DNA of 64,000 bases, from the NCBI GenBank assembly GCA_018222605.1, contig JAAEZZ010000001.1, positions 310,001-374,000 on the forward strand, given 5' to 3'. Position numbers and translations under genes: made by a program. The notes beneath the pieces were generated by a model, which saw nothing but the letters and a program-made list of their open reading frames with translations, had not been told where the DNA came from and did no database searches. The DNA comes from Alphaproteobacteria bacterium (GTDB taxonomy: Bacteria; Pseudomonadota; Alphaproteobacteria; Caulobacterales; Hyphomonadaceae). Below, one piece after another: positions 16,596 to 25,800 of this stretch (positions within the stretch are counted from its first letter, which is position 1; each line of letters starts with the position of its first letter).

Positions 16596-17425
16596 CGGGC
16601 ACTCCCAATAGACTGGATCATGTCGAGCGCCTCGCGGTGCTCAGCCACATCATGAACGCGGAGGATTGCAGCGCCGCGTTGTACGCTGTCGAGATTGGCA
16701 GCAAGTGTGCCGATCAGACGGTCTTCTACAGGCTTGCCGGTCAGGCGCCCGATAAAGGATTTGCGCGACACGCCCACAAGAACGGGGAAGCCTGTCTCCA
16801 CCAGCGCATCGAGATGCGCCAGTACGCCGAAATTTTGCTCATAGGTCTTGCCAAAGCCGACACCGGGATCGAGCAGGATATGCCCACGCGGAATGCCGGC
16901 TTGAGCGGCCATGTCGAAAGCGCGGCCGAAGAAGTCCGTCATGTCCTGTCGCAGATCGATGTCTGCATTGGCCTCGCCGCGATTATAGGTGATGCAGACG
17001 AGGCTTTCGGTTTCGGCCACAACATCAGCCATAGCCTCATCACGCGTCATGCCCCACACATCATTGATGATCACCGCGCCAGCCTGTGCGGCGCGACGGG
17101 CGATCTCTGCTTTGTAGGTATCAATGGAAACCGGAAGCGCCTTTGAGGCCAGCCTGGCAATGGGCTCAGCGACGCGCGCCCACTCCTCTTCCAGATCAAC
17201 AGCCTCTCCGCCAGGACGCGTGGACTCGCCGCCAATGTCCAGAATGTCAGCGCCTTGCTGCGCCATCTGAGCAGCATGGGTCAGGGCCGTGGCAAGGGAG
17301 TCGTGCTGGCCGCCATCAGAAAAGGAATCCGGCGTCACGTTCAGAATGCCCATGATGAGCGGCGTCTTGTGGGAAAGACGGTCAAGCAAGCGCTCGCGCA
17401 CCTCGATCCGGTCGGCCTTCTCCAT
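16592..17425 (-). CDS. folP: Dihydropteroate synthase
   Basis: FolP condenses hydroxymethyl-dihydropterin pyrophosphate with p-aminobenzoate and is the sulfonamide target. From the ATG at 17425, which has AAGGA in its leader, the product is 277 residues. The TIM-barrel signatures are present: LIMGILNVTPDSFSDGG near 24-40, DILDIGGESTRPGG near 60-73, DVWGMTRDEAMADVV, HILLDPGVGFGKT near 181-193, and GVSRKSFIG near 220-228. An upstream start at 17494 would add 23 residues with no family similarity. It heads the folP-folB-folK operon. Confidence 0.95.
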   Translation of the reverse strand: MEKADRIEVRERLLDRLSHKTPLIMGILNVTPDSFSDGGQHDSLATALTHAAQMAQQGADILDIGGESTRPGGEAVDLEEEWARVAEPIARLASKALPVSIDTYKAEIARRAAQAGAVIINDVWGMTRDEAMADVVAETESLVCITYNRGEANADIDLRQDMTDFFGRAFDMAAQAGIPRGHILLDPGVGFGKTYEQNFGVLAHLDALVETGFPVLVGVSRKSFIGRLTGKPVEDRLIGTLAANLDSVQRGAAILRVHDVAEHREALDMIQSIGSAR

Positions 17426-17572
17426 CCGCGTATCCTTTCTGCGCTGAACCGTTAGCGCCTGCAGGCACGCCGAACAACTGGCAGACTGACGCAATCCGAC
17501 AAACTGGGCAGGTTTTCCTGAAAGATATCAAAGCCTGTGAGGATAGTTTTCCGCCTCCCTCTCTCGCGAGCG

Positions 17573-17763
17573 TATACTCATGCCTGTCGCGGCCTGTGGC
17601 ATGGCTCGCGGCGGGTCCGAAGCTTTGGGGGACCCTCCCGATAATCCCCCCACAGCTTCACGCGGATGGACGGCGCCCATGTGCACAGGGGCGCATCAGA
17701 TCCACTCCAACCCATGAATTTGTCCCTGTCACACATGGAGCGCCGCTCCATCCGCAAGGACCC
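17573..17763. ncRNA. Candidate structured RNA: three-way junction with a long arm
   Basis: In this gene-free stretch, GGGTCC (17613-17618) pairs with GGACCC (17758-17763) and encloses two helices almost without spare bases. Arm A is GAAGCT/AGCTTC plus GGGGG/CCCCC (17619-17659). Arm B pairs 17662-17690 with 17724-17755: GCGGATGGA/TCCATCCGC, CGGCGC/GCGCCG, CCATGTG/CACATGG and ACAGGG/CCCTGT, with two single-base bulges and one small internal loop. On the plus strand, a TATACT hexamer (17573-17578) and a CATGCC/GGCATG hairpin (17579-17603) precede it. I looked for 4.5S, tmRNA, RNase P and 6S signatures and did not recognise any. Strand and function are unknown. Confidence 0.4.
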
Positions 17764-17771
17764 AAAAACGC

Positions 17772-17801
17772 AAAAAACCGGACGGGCAAGGCCCGATCCG
17801 G
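17772..17801 (-). terminator. Rho-independent terminator of the leftward NRPS-PKS operon
   Basis: Read on the minus strand, CCGGATCGGGC (17801-17791), loop CTT, GCCCGTCCGG (17787-17778) forms a 10-base-pair stem with one bulge, followed directly by six T (17777-17772). It lies 60 bases after the stop of the last hydrolase gene. On the plus strand the same hairpin is followed only by CTTTGG, so it is mainly a leftward terminator. Confidence 0.8.
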
Positions 17802-17860
17802 CTTTGGCTGCTGATCGCAGAATAATGGCGTAGCAGTTCAGCAGGACGACTCAGGCCGTT

Positions 17861-18808
17861 CTAGAACTCCTCGATCTCCATATCCGGATCGTCGGTTTCT
17901 TCTGTTTGCCCAACGTCAACGCGCATCTCCTCCAGAGCAGGAAAACGCTGCGCCAACCAGTCATCTATGATCGCGTAGAGGCGCTCACGCTGCGCCTCAC
18001 GAAGAAATGTATGGTCGCATTCCTTGAGGAAATACAGCGTCAGCCGGTCTCCAAAATCCACCCCCGGCAAGGCATCAATAATCTGCCTGCAATAATTGTG
18101 CTGATAGTGAGGTCCTGCCGTAAACACGGCAAGCAGTTCCGCATCATGGTCCATCGCGCCCTGATAGACATTCTCCAGAAAGGCAATCGCTTCCGGATGT
18201 TCCAAATTTGGTCGGGAGAACTGACCAGGCAGCGTCTCTTGCGGCCCGGCCTGCCGGTTAAGAATGCGACGTACCTTGTTCCAGACACGTCCGCGCCCGG
18301 ACAGGATGTTTTTCCAGAAAGAACGGCGCATCAGGCGCTTGTACAAATCATTCACGTAATATCTGCGTGTCCGAGGAATGGACGGGTCAAGCAAAACGGC
18401 CCCATTCACACGAGGATCACGGCTGGCATAGATGATCGACTGGTCCGCCCCCGAACACAGTCCAAGAAGGACAATTCTGCGCCGCCCCAGGGTGGCCTCC
18501 ATCCAGTCGAGCACATCGCGAATGGATGCCAGATTGGTATCGAGCAGCGTATCTTCTCCTGTCATGACCGGGCTGTCCCCAAGGCCAGGAAAGTCGAAGC
18601 GCACCACTATGTGTCCGTTACGCGCAAGACGGCGGGACAGGGTCACAAACTTCCTGTGATGACCCACACGATGGGCCACACCTGTGTTGAGAATAACAAT
18701 CGCAGGAAGGCTCGTATCCTCCACAGGCCGCGCCAGGATGGCCGCAACTTGTTCGCCGCCCCCGATCTTGATCGCCCGTTCCGTGATCTGTGCCGTCAGT
18801 TCATCCAT
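17861..18808 (-). CDS. Alpha/beta hydrolase at the end of the NRPS-PKS operon
   Basis: A 315-residue alpha/beta hydrolase related to the hydrolases found near exosortase loci and to serine aminopeptidase-type lipases. It has an oxyanion-region strand VILNTGVAHRVGHHRKFV near 37-54, RFDFPGLGDS near 70-79, the nucleophile elbow GLCSGAD with serine near residue 118, and ECDHTFL near 263-269 providing the likely catalytic histidine. It follows a sister hydrolase with a 13-base overlap and ends the operon. No thioesterase domain is present in the synthases, so I infer a role in release or in modifying the product; the sequence does not prove it. Confidence 0.72.
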   Translation of the reverse strand: MDELTAQITERAIKIGGGEQVAAILARPVEDTSLPAIVILNTGVAHRVGHHRKFVTLSRRLARNGHIVVRFDFPGLGDSPVMTGEDTLLDTNLASIRDVLDWMEATLGRRRIVLLGLCSGADQSIIYASRDPRVNGAVLLDPSIPRTRRYYVNDLYKRLMRRSFWKNILSGRGRVWNKVRRILNRQAGPQETLPGQFSRPNLEHPEAIAFLENVYQGAMDHDAELLAVFTAGPHYQHNYCRQIIDALPGVDFGDRLTLYFLKECDHTFLREAQRERLYAIIDDWLAQRFPALEEMRVDVGQTEETDDPDMEIEEF

Positions 18809-19581
18809 GAGACGATCCGGTTTAGCACAGTGACAGGAATAACGCCCACATTATCCGGCCATTCCTCATGCCAGACGGGTTGATCATCAATCAGCTCAAA
18901 ACCGCTACCATCGCGGGACGACAATTCATGCGCCACGTCCGCCTGCCACGGAACAGGACGGATGGCGACCATGAAAACCGGAAGTTCCAGTTCCGAGATA
19001 GTGCTGACAACATCCAGGCCCGAGAATTCGGATGCCAGGGCATCTGTAACAGGAAACCCCATCACTTCACGGCCACCTCCCCGCTCCGGCGAAAACTGCG
19101 CGGCCGGGCCAACACCGGGAATGCGCATGGAGTCATCCAGCAAGTAAAGTTCCTGCAAATACTCTGCGCCCTTGAGGATCGGATCCCACAGAACCAGGGA
19201 CGAAATATCGTCAGGCCATTTCCTTGCTGCCTGCGCAGCAAGCGCTGCCCCCACACGCAGGCCGATCACGGACACATGATCTGCTCCGCTCAAGTCTTTG
19301 AGCTCCTCAATCGCCATGGAAATGTCGCTCAGTGATCCCTGAAGCGTCATTTCATGGTCTTCGCCAGCTGAATCCCCTGTGCCGAAATAGTCAAAGCGTA
19401 GGACATGATAACCTTCCTGCGACAGAAGACTGGCCAGCTTCACAAGCGAGCGGTGAGCGTTCACATATTCGTATCCCCAAGGATAGCACATCACAACGGC
19501 GCGGCTTCCACCCCCGCCCTGCGCTGGATGATAAACGCCAAACAGGCGCCGCTCTCGCGATCCGAAATAGAACGGCGTCAT
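18796..19581 (-). CDS. Alpha/beta hydrolase-fold protein lacking the usual nucleophile serine
   Basis: A 261-residue alpha/beta hydrolase-fold protein resembling hydrolase type 2 of exosortase loci. The fold is visible in VVMCYPWGYEYVNAHRSL near 29-46, RFDYFGTGDSAG near 62-73, and the elbow region VIGLRVGAALAAQ near 105-117. At the elbow the expected GxSxG reads GLRVG, so arginine replaces the nucleophile. The protein may use another residue, may be non-catalytic, or may act as a partner of the adjacent hydrolase. Its ATG overlaps the NRPS stop (ATGA). Confidence 0.68.
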   Translation of the reverse strand: MTPFYFGSRERRLFGVYHPAQGGGGSRAVVMCYPWGYEYVNAHRSLVKLASLLSQEGYHVLRFDYFGTGDSAGEDHEMTLQGSLSDISMAIEELKDLSGADHVSVIGLRVGAALAAQAARKWPDDISSLVLWDPILKGAEYLQELYLLDDSMRIPGVGPAAQFSPERGGGREVMGFPVTDALASEFSGLDVVSTISELELPVFMVAIRPVPWQADVAHELSSRDGSGFELIDDQPVWHEEWPDNVGVIPVTVLNRIVSWMN

Positions 19582-22500
19582 CCCTGACCCTCGGAATCAC
19601 GACGCAGCTGGGCCGCAATTTGTCTTAGATTCTGGAAGAACATAAGCCGAGGATCAAGCGGCAATCCGAGCATCTCTTCCACCCGTGCCACAACGCGCAG
19701 CGTCAACAGCGAATGCCCGCCAAGATCGAAAAAATTGTCTTCTGCACCGATTTCCTGCACCTGCAACAAATCTTTCCAGATGGCTGCAAGGTCAGTCTCA
19801 AAGCCTGGCGCAGGCGGTGTACGAACCATGCGCTGCATGGCTTGGCTATATGGGTCTGGCAGCGCCTTGCGGTCGACCTTGCCGTTCGGGGTCATGGGCA
19901 GAGCCGTGAGTTCGACAATCACGGAGGGCACCATGTAATTGGGCAGGCGATCTCTCGCTAGGCGGCGAACTTCACTCGCAGTCATTTCATTGCCAGGCTC
20001 GAAAACGACATATGCGACGAGACGCTGATCCCCCTCTCCAGCTTCGCTGACGATGACGATTGCCTGACGAATTGCGGGTGATGTCAGCAGGATGGACTCC
20101 ACCTCTCCCAGCTCAATACGCAGTCCACGGATTTTCACCTGATGGTCTCTGCGCCCGAGGTGATATAGCCTGCCATCGGATGACCAGCGGCCTACATCGC
20201 CTGTGCGGTAATAGAGACCAGCCCCATCCGCTGGCGCAGCAAAATGATCCGGCCGGAACTTTGCCTCAGTCTCGGCAGGCATATCATGATATCCGACGGC
20301 AACGCCATCACCGGCAATACAGATCTCTCCGCGCATACCGACCGGAGCGATCTCATCATTGGCATCCAGAACATAGATGCGGGTATTGGATAGGGGCTTG
20401 CCAATGCTAATGCCTTCCCCATCCGGCAAAATGAAACAGCCTGAGGAATAAATGGTTGTCTCGGTCGGGCCGTAGCCGTTCCAGAGAGAGCCGACACGTG
20501 AGAGCAGCTTGTCCGCAAGGTCGCGCGTCAGAGGCTCCCCGCCTGTGATCGCGCGAATGTGAGGTCCGCCTTGCCATCCCGCCTCGACCAGCATACGCCA
20601 CGCCGACGGAGTGGCCTGGGCGATCGTCGCACCACATGTATCCAGTGCCTTGGCCAGCGCTTGGCCATCTGTTGCAATGTCTCTCGACAAAAGCTGGATA
20701 TGCGCCCCGACTGTCAGGGGCAGCAGCAATTCCACGCCCGCAATGTCGAAGGACGCTGTCGTCGTCGCGGCAACAATATCCTCAGCCCCAACTCCTGGCT
20801 CTTGGCGCAAGGAAGAGAACGTGTTGGAGACAGAACCATGACGGATAATGACTCCCTTCGGGCGCCCCGTGGATCCTGACGTATAGATCAGATGACTGAT
20901 GTCTTCAGGCAAGACTTCAATGTCTGGCTCATGATCAGGACACGCAGCCAGCGCATCGGCATCCTGCTGCAGATCCAGTGTGAGCAGCCCGTCCGGCAAG
21001 TCCAGCTTTGCCGAGAATGACGCCTCCGCCAGCAAGGCTTTCGCCCCACTATCTGACAGCTGGTATTCAAGACGCCCCTGCGGAAAATCAGGGTCCAGTG
21101 GCAAATAGGCGGCACCTGCACGATGCACACCCAGAAGGGATTCCAGCAAACCGTGGCCGCGCTGAACACAGACCCCGACAATATCCCCCTTGCCGATACC
21201 CATATCGATCAAGCGGTGCGCCACTTGGTTCACACGCGAATTAAGCAGTCCATAGCTGAACGTTTCCCCGGCAAAGGTCACCGCCGGACGCGAGGGATGC
21301 TGACTGGCCATCCGCGCGAACTGTGCCGCAACTGGCGAGTGGTCATACTCACTCACTGGCGGATTGAAGGCTTCAATCAGATGCTGACGTTCATCGCCAA
21401 CATAAACCGGAATCTCCCCGATTGGACGGTCCGGCGAAGCTATGGCACCGCGAAGGAAAGCCTCAAGCCGTATCAACAGGCCCTGTATTGTCTGCTGACT
21501 GTAAATATCTGATCGATACTCCATCGACCCGACAAAACGCCCCTCCAGGGGGCGAATGAACCAAGTGAGATCGTGAATGGCGCCGCCGCCATGAATGGCT
21601 TCCGACTGCCCTTCCCAGGCATTCTGCATGACGACAGCAGTCTGAAACAGTAATGATCTGCTGAGATTTCGTGTCGGCTGCACACGTTCTATGACCGCTT
21701 CAAAGGGCACTTCAGCTCGGGAACTGGTCTCCAGTACCGCTTCGCGGGCCTGAGCCACCAGAGCGCGGAAAGAGACCTTCGGGTCAGCCTGCAGACGAAG
21801 TGCAATAGAGTTCACGAATGGACCAATAATGGTCTCAAACTCGGGCCGGTAACGCGCGCCGACAGCCGTACCAATCAGAATGTCTTCCTGTCCGGTCTGC
21901 CGGTTGAGCATGGCGGCACAGGCAGCAACCAGGCACATATAGACCGATGCACTTTCTGACTGTGCGAAGTTTCCAAGACCTGATGAAAGCGCCTCATCCC
22001 ACATGAACGACACGCTGGCGCCTGTGCCCTGCATACTGGGGGCCATGTCAGTATCGAAGGCGCACAGTTCCGGCGGAGAGGCCAGATATTTAGCCCACCA
22101 GTCCAGCGCCGCGTTCATGGATTGAGTTTGTTCAACCTTACGCGCCCAAACCGAATAATCCGCATACTGCAATTTTGCAGCACCGGAAAGATAGGCGTCA
22201 TCATCCAGAGCTGATTGCAATTCCTGCTTCAACAACGACATTGACCAATGATCGACGATGATATGATGCGCTGCAACGAGGATAGCGGACCCTCGCCCAC
22301 CAAGATCATACACAACGGCGCGGAGCGCTCCACCTCCTTCCAGATCGAATGGCAGGCCTGTCTGTCGGGCGACTTCCTGATCAAGGTGAGCATTCTGCTC
22401 GCTTTCGGAAAGTGAGCTTAAATCCTCACGATCAATGTGTACGGCGTCAGCCTGAAGCAATACAGCCTTCAAAACATCCCCGTCTCGTCTGTAGGCCGTA

Positions 22501-22874
22501 TGAAGAATTTCGTGCCGCGCCAATACTTGGCGTATGGCACTATCCAGACGCGCCGCATCAACCCCTGCACCCATGGGCCAGACCGTGACAAGATTGTATT
22601 CCGTCCCTTGCCGGTCCAGTTGCTGGAGCAGCCAGAGCCGTTCCTGAAAGTGTGACAAGGGCAATGCATCTTGCCGGGACACACGCTCCAGAGGAATCTC
22701 GTCCAGATCAGGCGATGACAAAATATCCAGAAGGGCCTGCTTGTTCGCGGTAATGCTTTCACGCAAAGAGGGAGTCAAAGCCCCGGAAGGCGCATTGACG
22801 CGCAGCTTGCCATCCCGGGGGGAGACCTCAATGCCTTTGGCACGCAACTCTGACAGGAGTTCCGCAGCGGTCAA
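19578..22874 (-). CDS. Non-ribosomal peptide synthetase module, docking-C-A-T
   Basis: A single elongation module of 1098 residues. Residues 1-55 are a TubC-type N-terminal docking domain (AAELLSELRAKGIEVSPRDGKLRV). The condensation domain follows with HHIIVDHW near residue 202; histidine stands where glycine follows the Asp in the canonical HHxxxDG. The adenylation domain carries YTSGSTGRPKG near 665, NGYGPTETTIY, and NGKVDRKAL (A10 lysine). The carrier domain has DNFFDLGGHSLL with the pantetheine serine at 1055. I read the specificity positions as D-I-V-Q-I-G-G-I-Y, near but not equal to a glycine code. There is no thioesterase, reductase or epimerase domain. The TTG start overlaps the upstream PKS stop (TTGA), with AGGAG 8 bases before. 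Confidence 0.92.
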   Translation of the reverse strand: MTAAELLSELRAKGIEVSPRDGKLRVNAPSGALTPSLRESITANKQALLDILSSPDLDEIPLERVSRQDALPLSHFQERLWLLQQLDRQGTEYNLVTVWPMGAGVDAARLDSAIRQVLARHEILHTAYRRDGDVLKAVLLQADAVHIDREDLSSLSESEQNAHLDQEVARQTGLPFDLEGGGALRAVVYDLGGRGSAILVAAHHIIVDHWSMSLLKQELQSALDDDAYLSGAAKLQYADYSVWARKVEQTQSMNAALDWWAKYLASPPELCAFDTDMAPSMQGTGASVSFMWDEALSSGLGNFAQSESASVYMCLVAACAAMLNRQTGQEDILIGTAVGARYRPEFETIIGPFVNSIALRLQADPKVSFRALVAQAREAVLETSSRAEVPFEAVIERVQPTRNLSRSLLFQTAVVMQNAWEGQSEAIHGGGAIHDLTWFIRPLEGRFVGSMEYRSDIYSQQTIQGLLIRLEAFLRGAIASPDRPIGEIPVYVGDERQHLIEAFNPPVSEYDHSPVAAQFARMASQHPSRPAVTFAGETFSYGLLNSRVNQVAHRLIDMGIGKGDIVGVCVQRGHGLLESLLGVHRAGAAYLPLDPDFPQGRLEYQLSDSGAKALLAEASFSAKLDLPDGLLTLDLQQDADALAACPDHEPDIEVLPEDISHLIYTSGSTGRPKGVIIRHGSVSNTFSSLRQEPGVGAEDIVAATTTASFDIAGVELLLPLTVGAHIQLLSRDIATDGQALAKALDTCGATIAQATPSAWRMLVEAGWQGGPHIRAITGGEPLTRDLADKLLSRVGSLWNGYGPTETTIYSSGCFILPDGEGISIGKPLSNTRIYVLDANDEIAPVGMRGEICIAGDGVAVGYHDMPAETEAKFRPDHFAAPADGAGLYYRTGDVGRWSSDGRLYHLGRRDHQVKIRGLRIELGEVESILLTSPAIRQAIVIVSEAGEGDQRLVAYVVFEPGNEMTASEVRRLARDRLPNYMVPSVIVELTALPMTPNGKVDRKALPDPYSQAMQRMVRTPPAPGFETDLAAIWKDLLQVQEIGAEDNFFDLGGHSLLTLRVVARVEEMLGLPLDPRLMFFQNLRQIAAQLRRDSEGQG

Positions 22875-25800
22875 ATCACAAACTCCTCACGATCATCATC
22901 CTGATCATCCTGCGAGTCATCGCGATGCGACACAACGCAATCGGCGAGTTCTCCAATCGTGGGAGAGTCAAATATGTCACGCAAGGTCAGCTTCACGCCC
23001 GTGACAGCATTCAGCCGGGACAAGACACGCGTCGCCATTAGCGAATGACCACCACGTTCGAAGAAGTTCTCGTGAGGTCCTTCCATTTCACCCCCAAGAA
23101 GCTCCTCCCAGATCATGGCGATCTGCTGCTCTTCCTCACGGCCAAACCTTGCCGCAATGGACGCTGAAACGTCCGCCGGTGCAGCAGAGGATGCAGCTCT
23201 GCCCGCATTCGCCTGGGACGTATCCGCTCCATTGGCGCGCAAAATCAACTCCGCACGTTCGTGCATGAGGACAATGGCCAGATTGTAGTTTGACACGACA
23301 AGCTGATCGACATCAGAGGCAAGAACACGCTCAAAAATGTCTGCCCCCACATCAGGGGGAATCGAAATCCTATAGAGGAGGTCGCGCTCATCCGGATTCA
23401 TGCGTGAGCGATCAATCCGGCTAGCCATGCCAACATCACGCCAAGCCTCCCAGTTGAAGATAAGAACATTGTTCCATGCTGCAGGACGCTCATTTGAAGC
23501 AACGAAAGTATCCAGGAAGGCATTGGCGGAGCTATAGGCTGCATTGCCCGCGACCCCCCTGACTGCGTTGATACTGCTCATGAGAGCGACAAAATCGAGT
23601 TCTGTATCGCCAAGAACATCGACCAGCACGCGCAGACCATCAACTTTCGGAGCGAATGTCTCTGTCACCTCTTGTTCGGTCTCGAGAGCTAAAAGATTGC
23701 CACTTCCTGGGACACCCGCCGCGTGAATAATCCCGGAGATCTCTCCCCATGCTTCACGGGTACGGTCAACAACGCCCTGCATGGCTTCCCGGTCAACGAC
23801 ATCTGCTTGTTCAATGCGGATTTCTCCGCCAAGAGATTCAATCTCGCGAACAGTCTTAATGACACTGGCAGTCCTATCCCGGTCAGAGGCGGCGGCCAGC
23901 AGGTCATCCCACGCGTCACGGGGAGGCACTGCATTTCGTGTGGTCACCACAATCCGTGCAGATACATTCTTGGCCAGCTGTCGGGCGAGAGTGCGACCGA
24001 TGCCGCCCAGGCCACCCGTAATCAGATAGACACCTTTCTGTTTCAGAATATCCGGTGTTTTTTCAGCGCGTGGCAGTTCAATAGGCTCAAACCGCCGCAG
24101 CCAGCGACGCTTGCGCCAGGCCAGTTGCAGTTCGAACTTTTCACGTCCCACTTCAGCAAGAAGACGCCGTGCATTCGTTTGCGATGTGGCCTTGCCGTCA
24201 TCCGCGAAATCCACATGCTGAGGCATCAAATGTGTCGTCTCAGCCGCCAATACGCTGATTGCGCCAAAGGCCAAAGCCACTTCGGGGTCTGTTACAGTTT
24301 CCTCCAGCACAGGCAGGCCGCCGCGTGTCGCGAGCACGACCCTGACGGGACGCTCAGTCGCGATTTCGGGATGGCGCGCCAGCGCGCTTAGGACATCATA
24401 GCGAAGACGACCAGGAATGTTGGCTCCCTCTTCCAGACCAAGCGCAATGATGACACCTGAAAGCGCTCCATTTGCCTCATCAATCAGGGCATTTAGTGTG
24501 CGAATGCTGTCTGCCGCATCTCCCGCATCCGTGCCTGATGGTGTGCCAAGCAAAGCCTCGGCACCGCCTTTCTCAAGACCGGATGTCAGGGCTTCACCAA
24601 ACGCGGAATTATCTGCCAGCACGACCCATTTTCCGCTGAAGACCGGAGCCTGCATTGTGTTGGCAGGGACCTGTGTCCATGTCGGCGCTTGAAGGAATTG
24701 ACCGAGACCTGCCTCAGGTGAAAATACTTCCACTAGCGGGTCCGTCACTTGAGCCACGGGGGCCTGCATGAACCCGCCGCCCGGCTTCGGATCCACCCAA
24801 TGACGCGTGCGCTCGAAAGGATATGTTGGCAGAGGAACGCGGTGCACTGAAGAAGTCTCACCGTGAAGCGCGGCCCAGTCAATCGGCACGCCCGCGGCCC
24901 ATATGGACCCGACAGCGTTGAGCGCCGGTATCATGTCATGCTGGCTGTCACGTGGATGGCGCATGGACGAAGCGATGCGGTACTGTGCACTGTCCAGGGA
25001 AATGCCGGCAAGCGAGGAAAGCGCAATCCCTGGCCCGACTTCCAGAAGGAAGAGGCCTGGATTCCGGGCAAGTTCCTGCAAGCCCTGCTCGAACAGAACA
25101 GCCTGACGCAGATGCTGGGCATAATAGTCGGGAGAAACGGCCTGTTCAGGCGTGATCCATGTGCCGGTCACATTGGAAATGTACGGCACTTGCGGTTCCT
25201 TGAGATTGACCTGCGCCGCCGCGGCGCGGAAAGGCTCAAGCGCTGGCTCCATCATGGAGGAATGGAACGCATGAGACGTATGCAGACGGCGTACGCCAAC
25301 ACCCTCGGATTCCAGACGCGTCAGGAACGCTTCCACCGTGCTGGCAGGTCCGGATATGGCGGTCAGTTCAGGCGCGTTGATGGCGGCAATCTCCACGCCA
25401 TCGGGAAGGCGCGCGCGCACCCGGTCGCCACTCAATTGTACCGTAGCCATGGAGCCCGCCGGCATGGCATGCATCAGGCGGCCCCGTTCGGCGACCAGAA
25501 GAAGCGCCTCTTCGAGAGTCATGACTCCCGCCAGATGTGCCGCAACATACTCGCCGATGCTGTGCCCCATCATGGCAGCAGGTTCGACACCCCAACTCTG
25601 CCATAGCTTTGCCATGGCATATTCGGTGGCAAACAAGGCGGGCTGCGTCACGCTGGTCTTGGCAAGATCCTCATCACTGCCTTCAAACAACACCTTGCAC
25701 AGATCAAGCCCCATGGATGATTTCAGAATACCCGCACACTGATCAATCGCAGCGCGATAGACGGGCTCTCCGGCATAAAGGTCATGTCCCATACCTGCAT

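Noticed and set aside
17573-17763. Identification of the structured region as 4.5S RNA, tmRNA, RNase P RNA or 6S RNA
   Set aside because: I did not find the conserved SRP core, a tag reading frame, or RNase P core sequence. A central bubble reminiscent of 6S exists only in one alternative fold that conflicts with the better three-way junction.
17596-17814. 72-codon open frame on the plus strand in the folP-hydrolase gap
   Set aside because: No ribosome site and no recognisable protein; the same bases are better explained by the nested inverted repeats and terminator.
17861-19581. An exosortase / PEP-CTERM sorting system
   Set aside because: The two hydrolases resemble those of such loci, but no exosortase, PEP-CTERM protein or matching ligase is present in the window.
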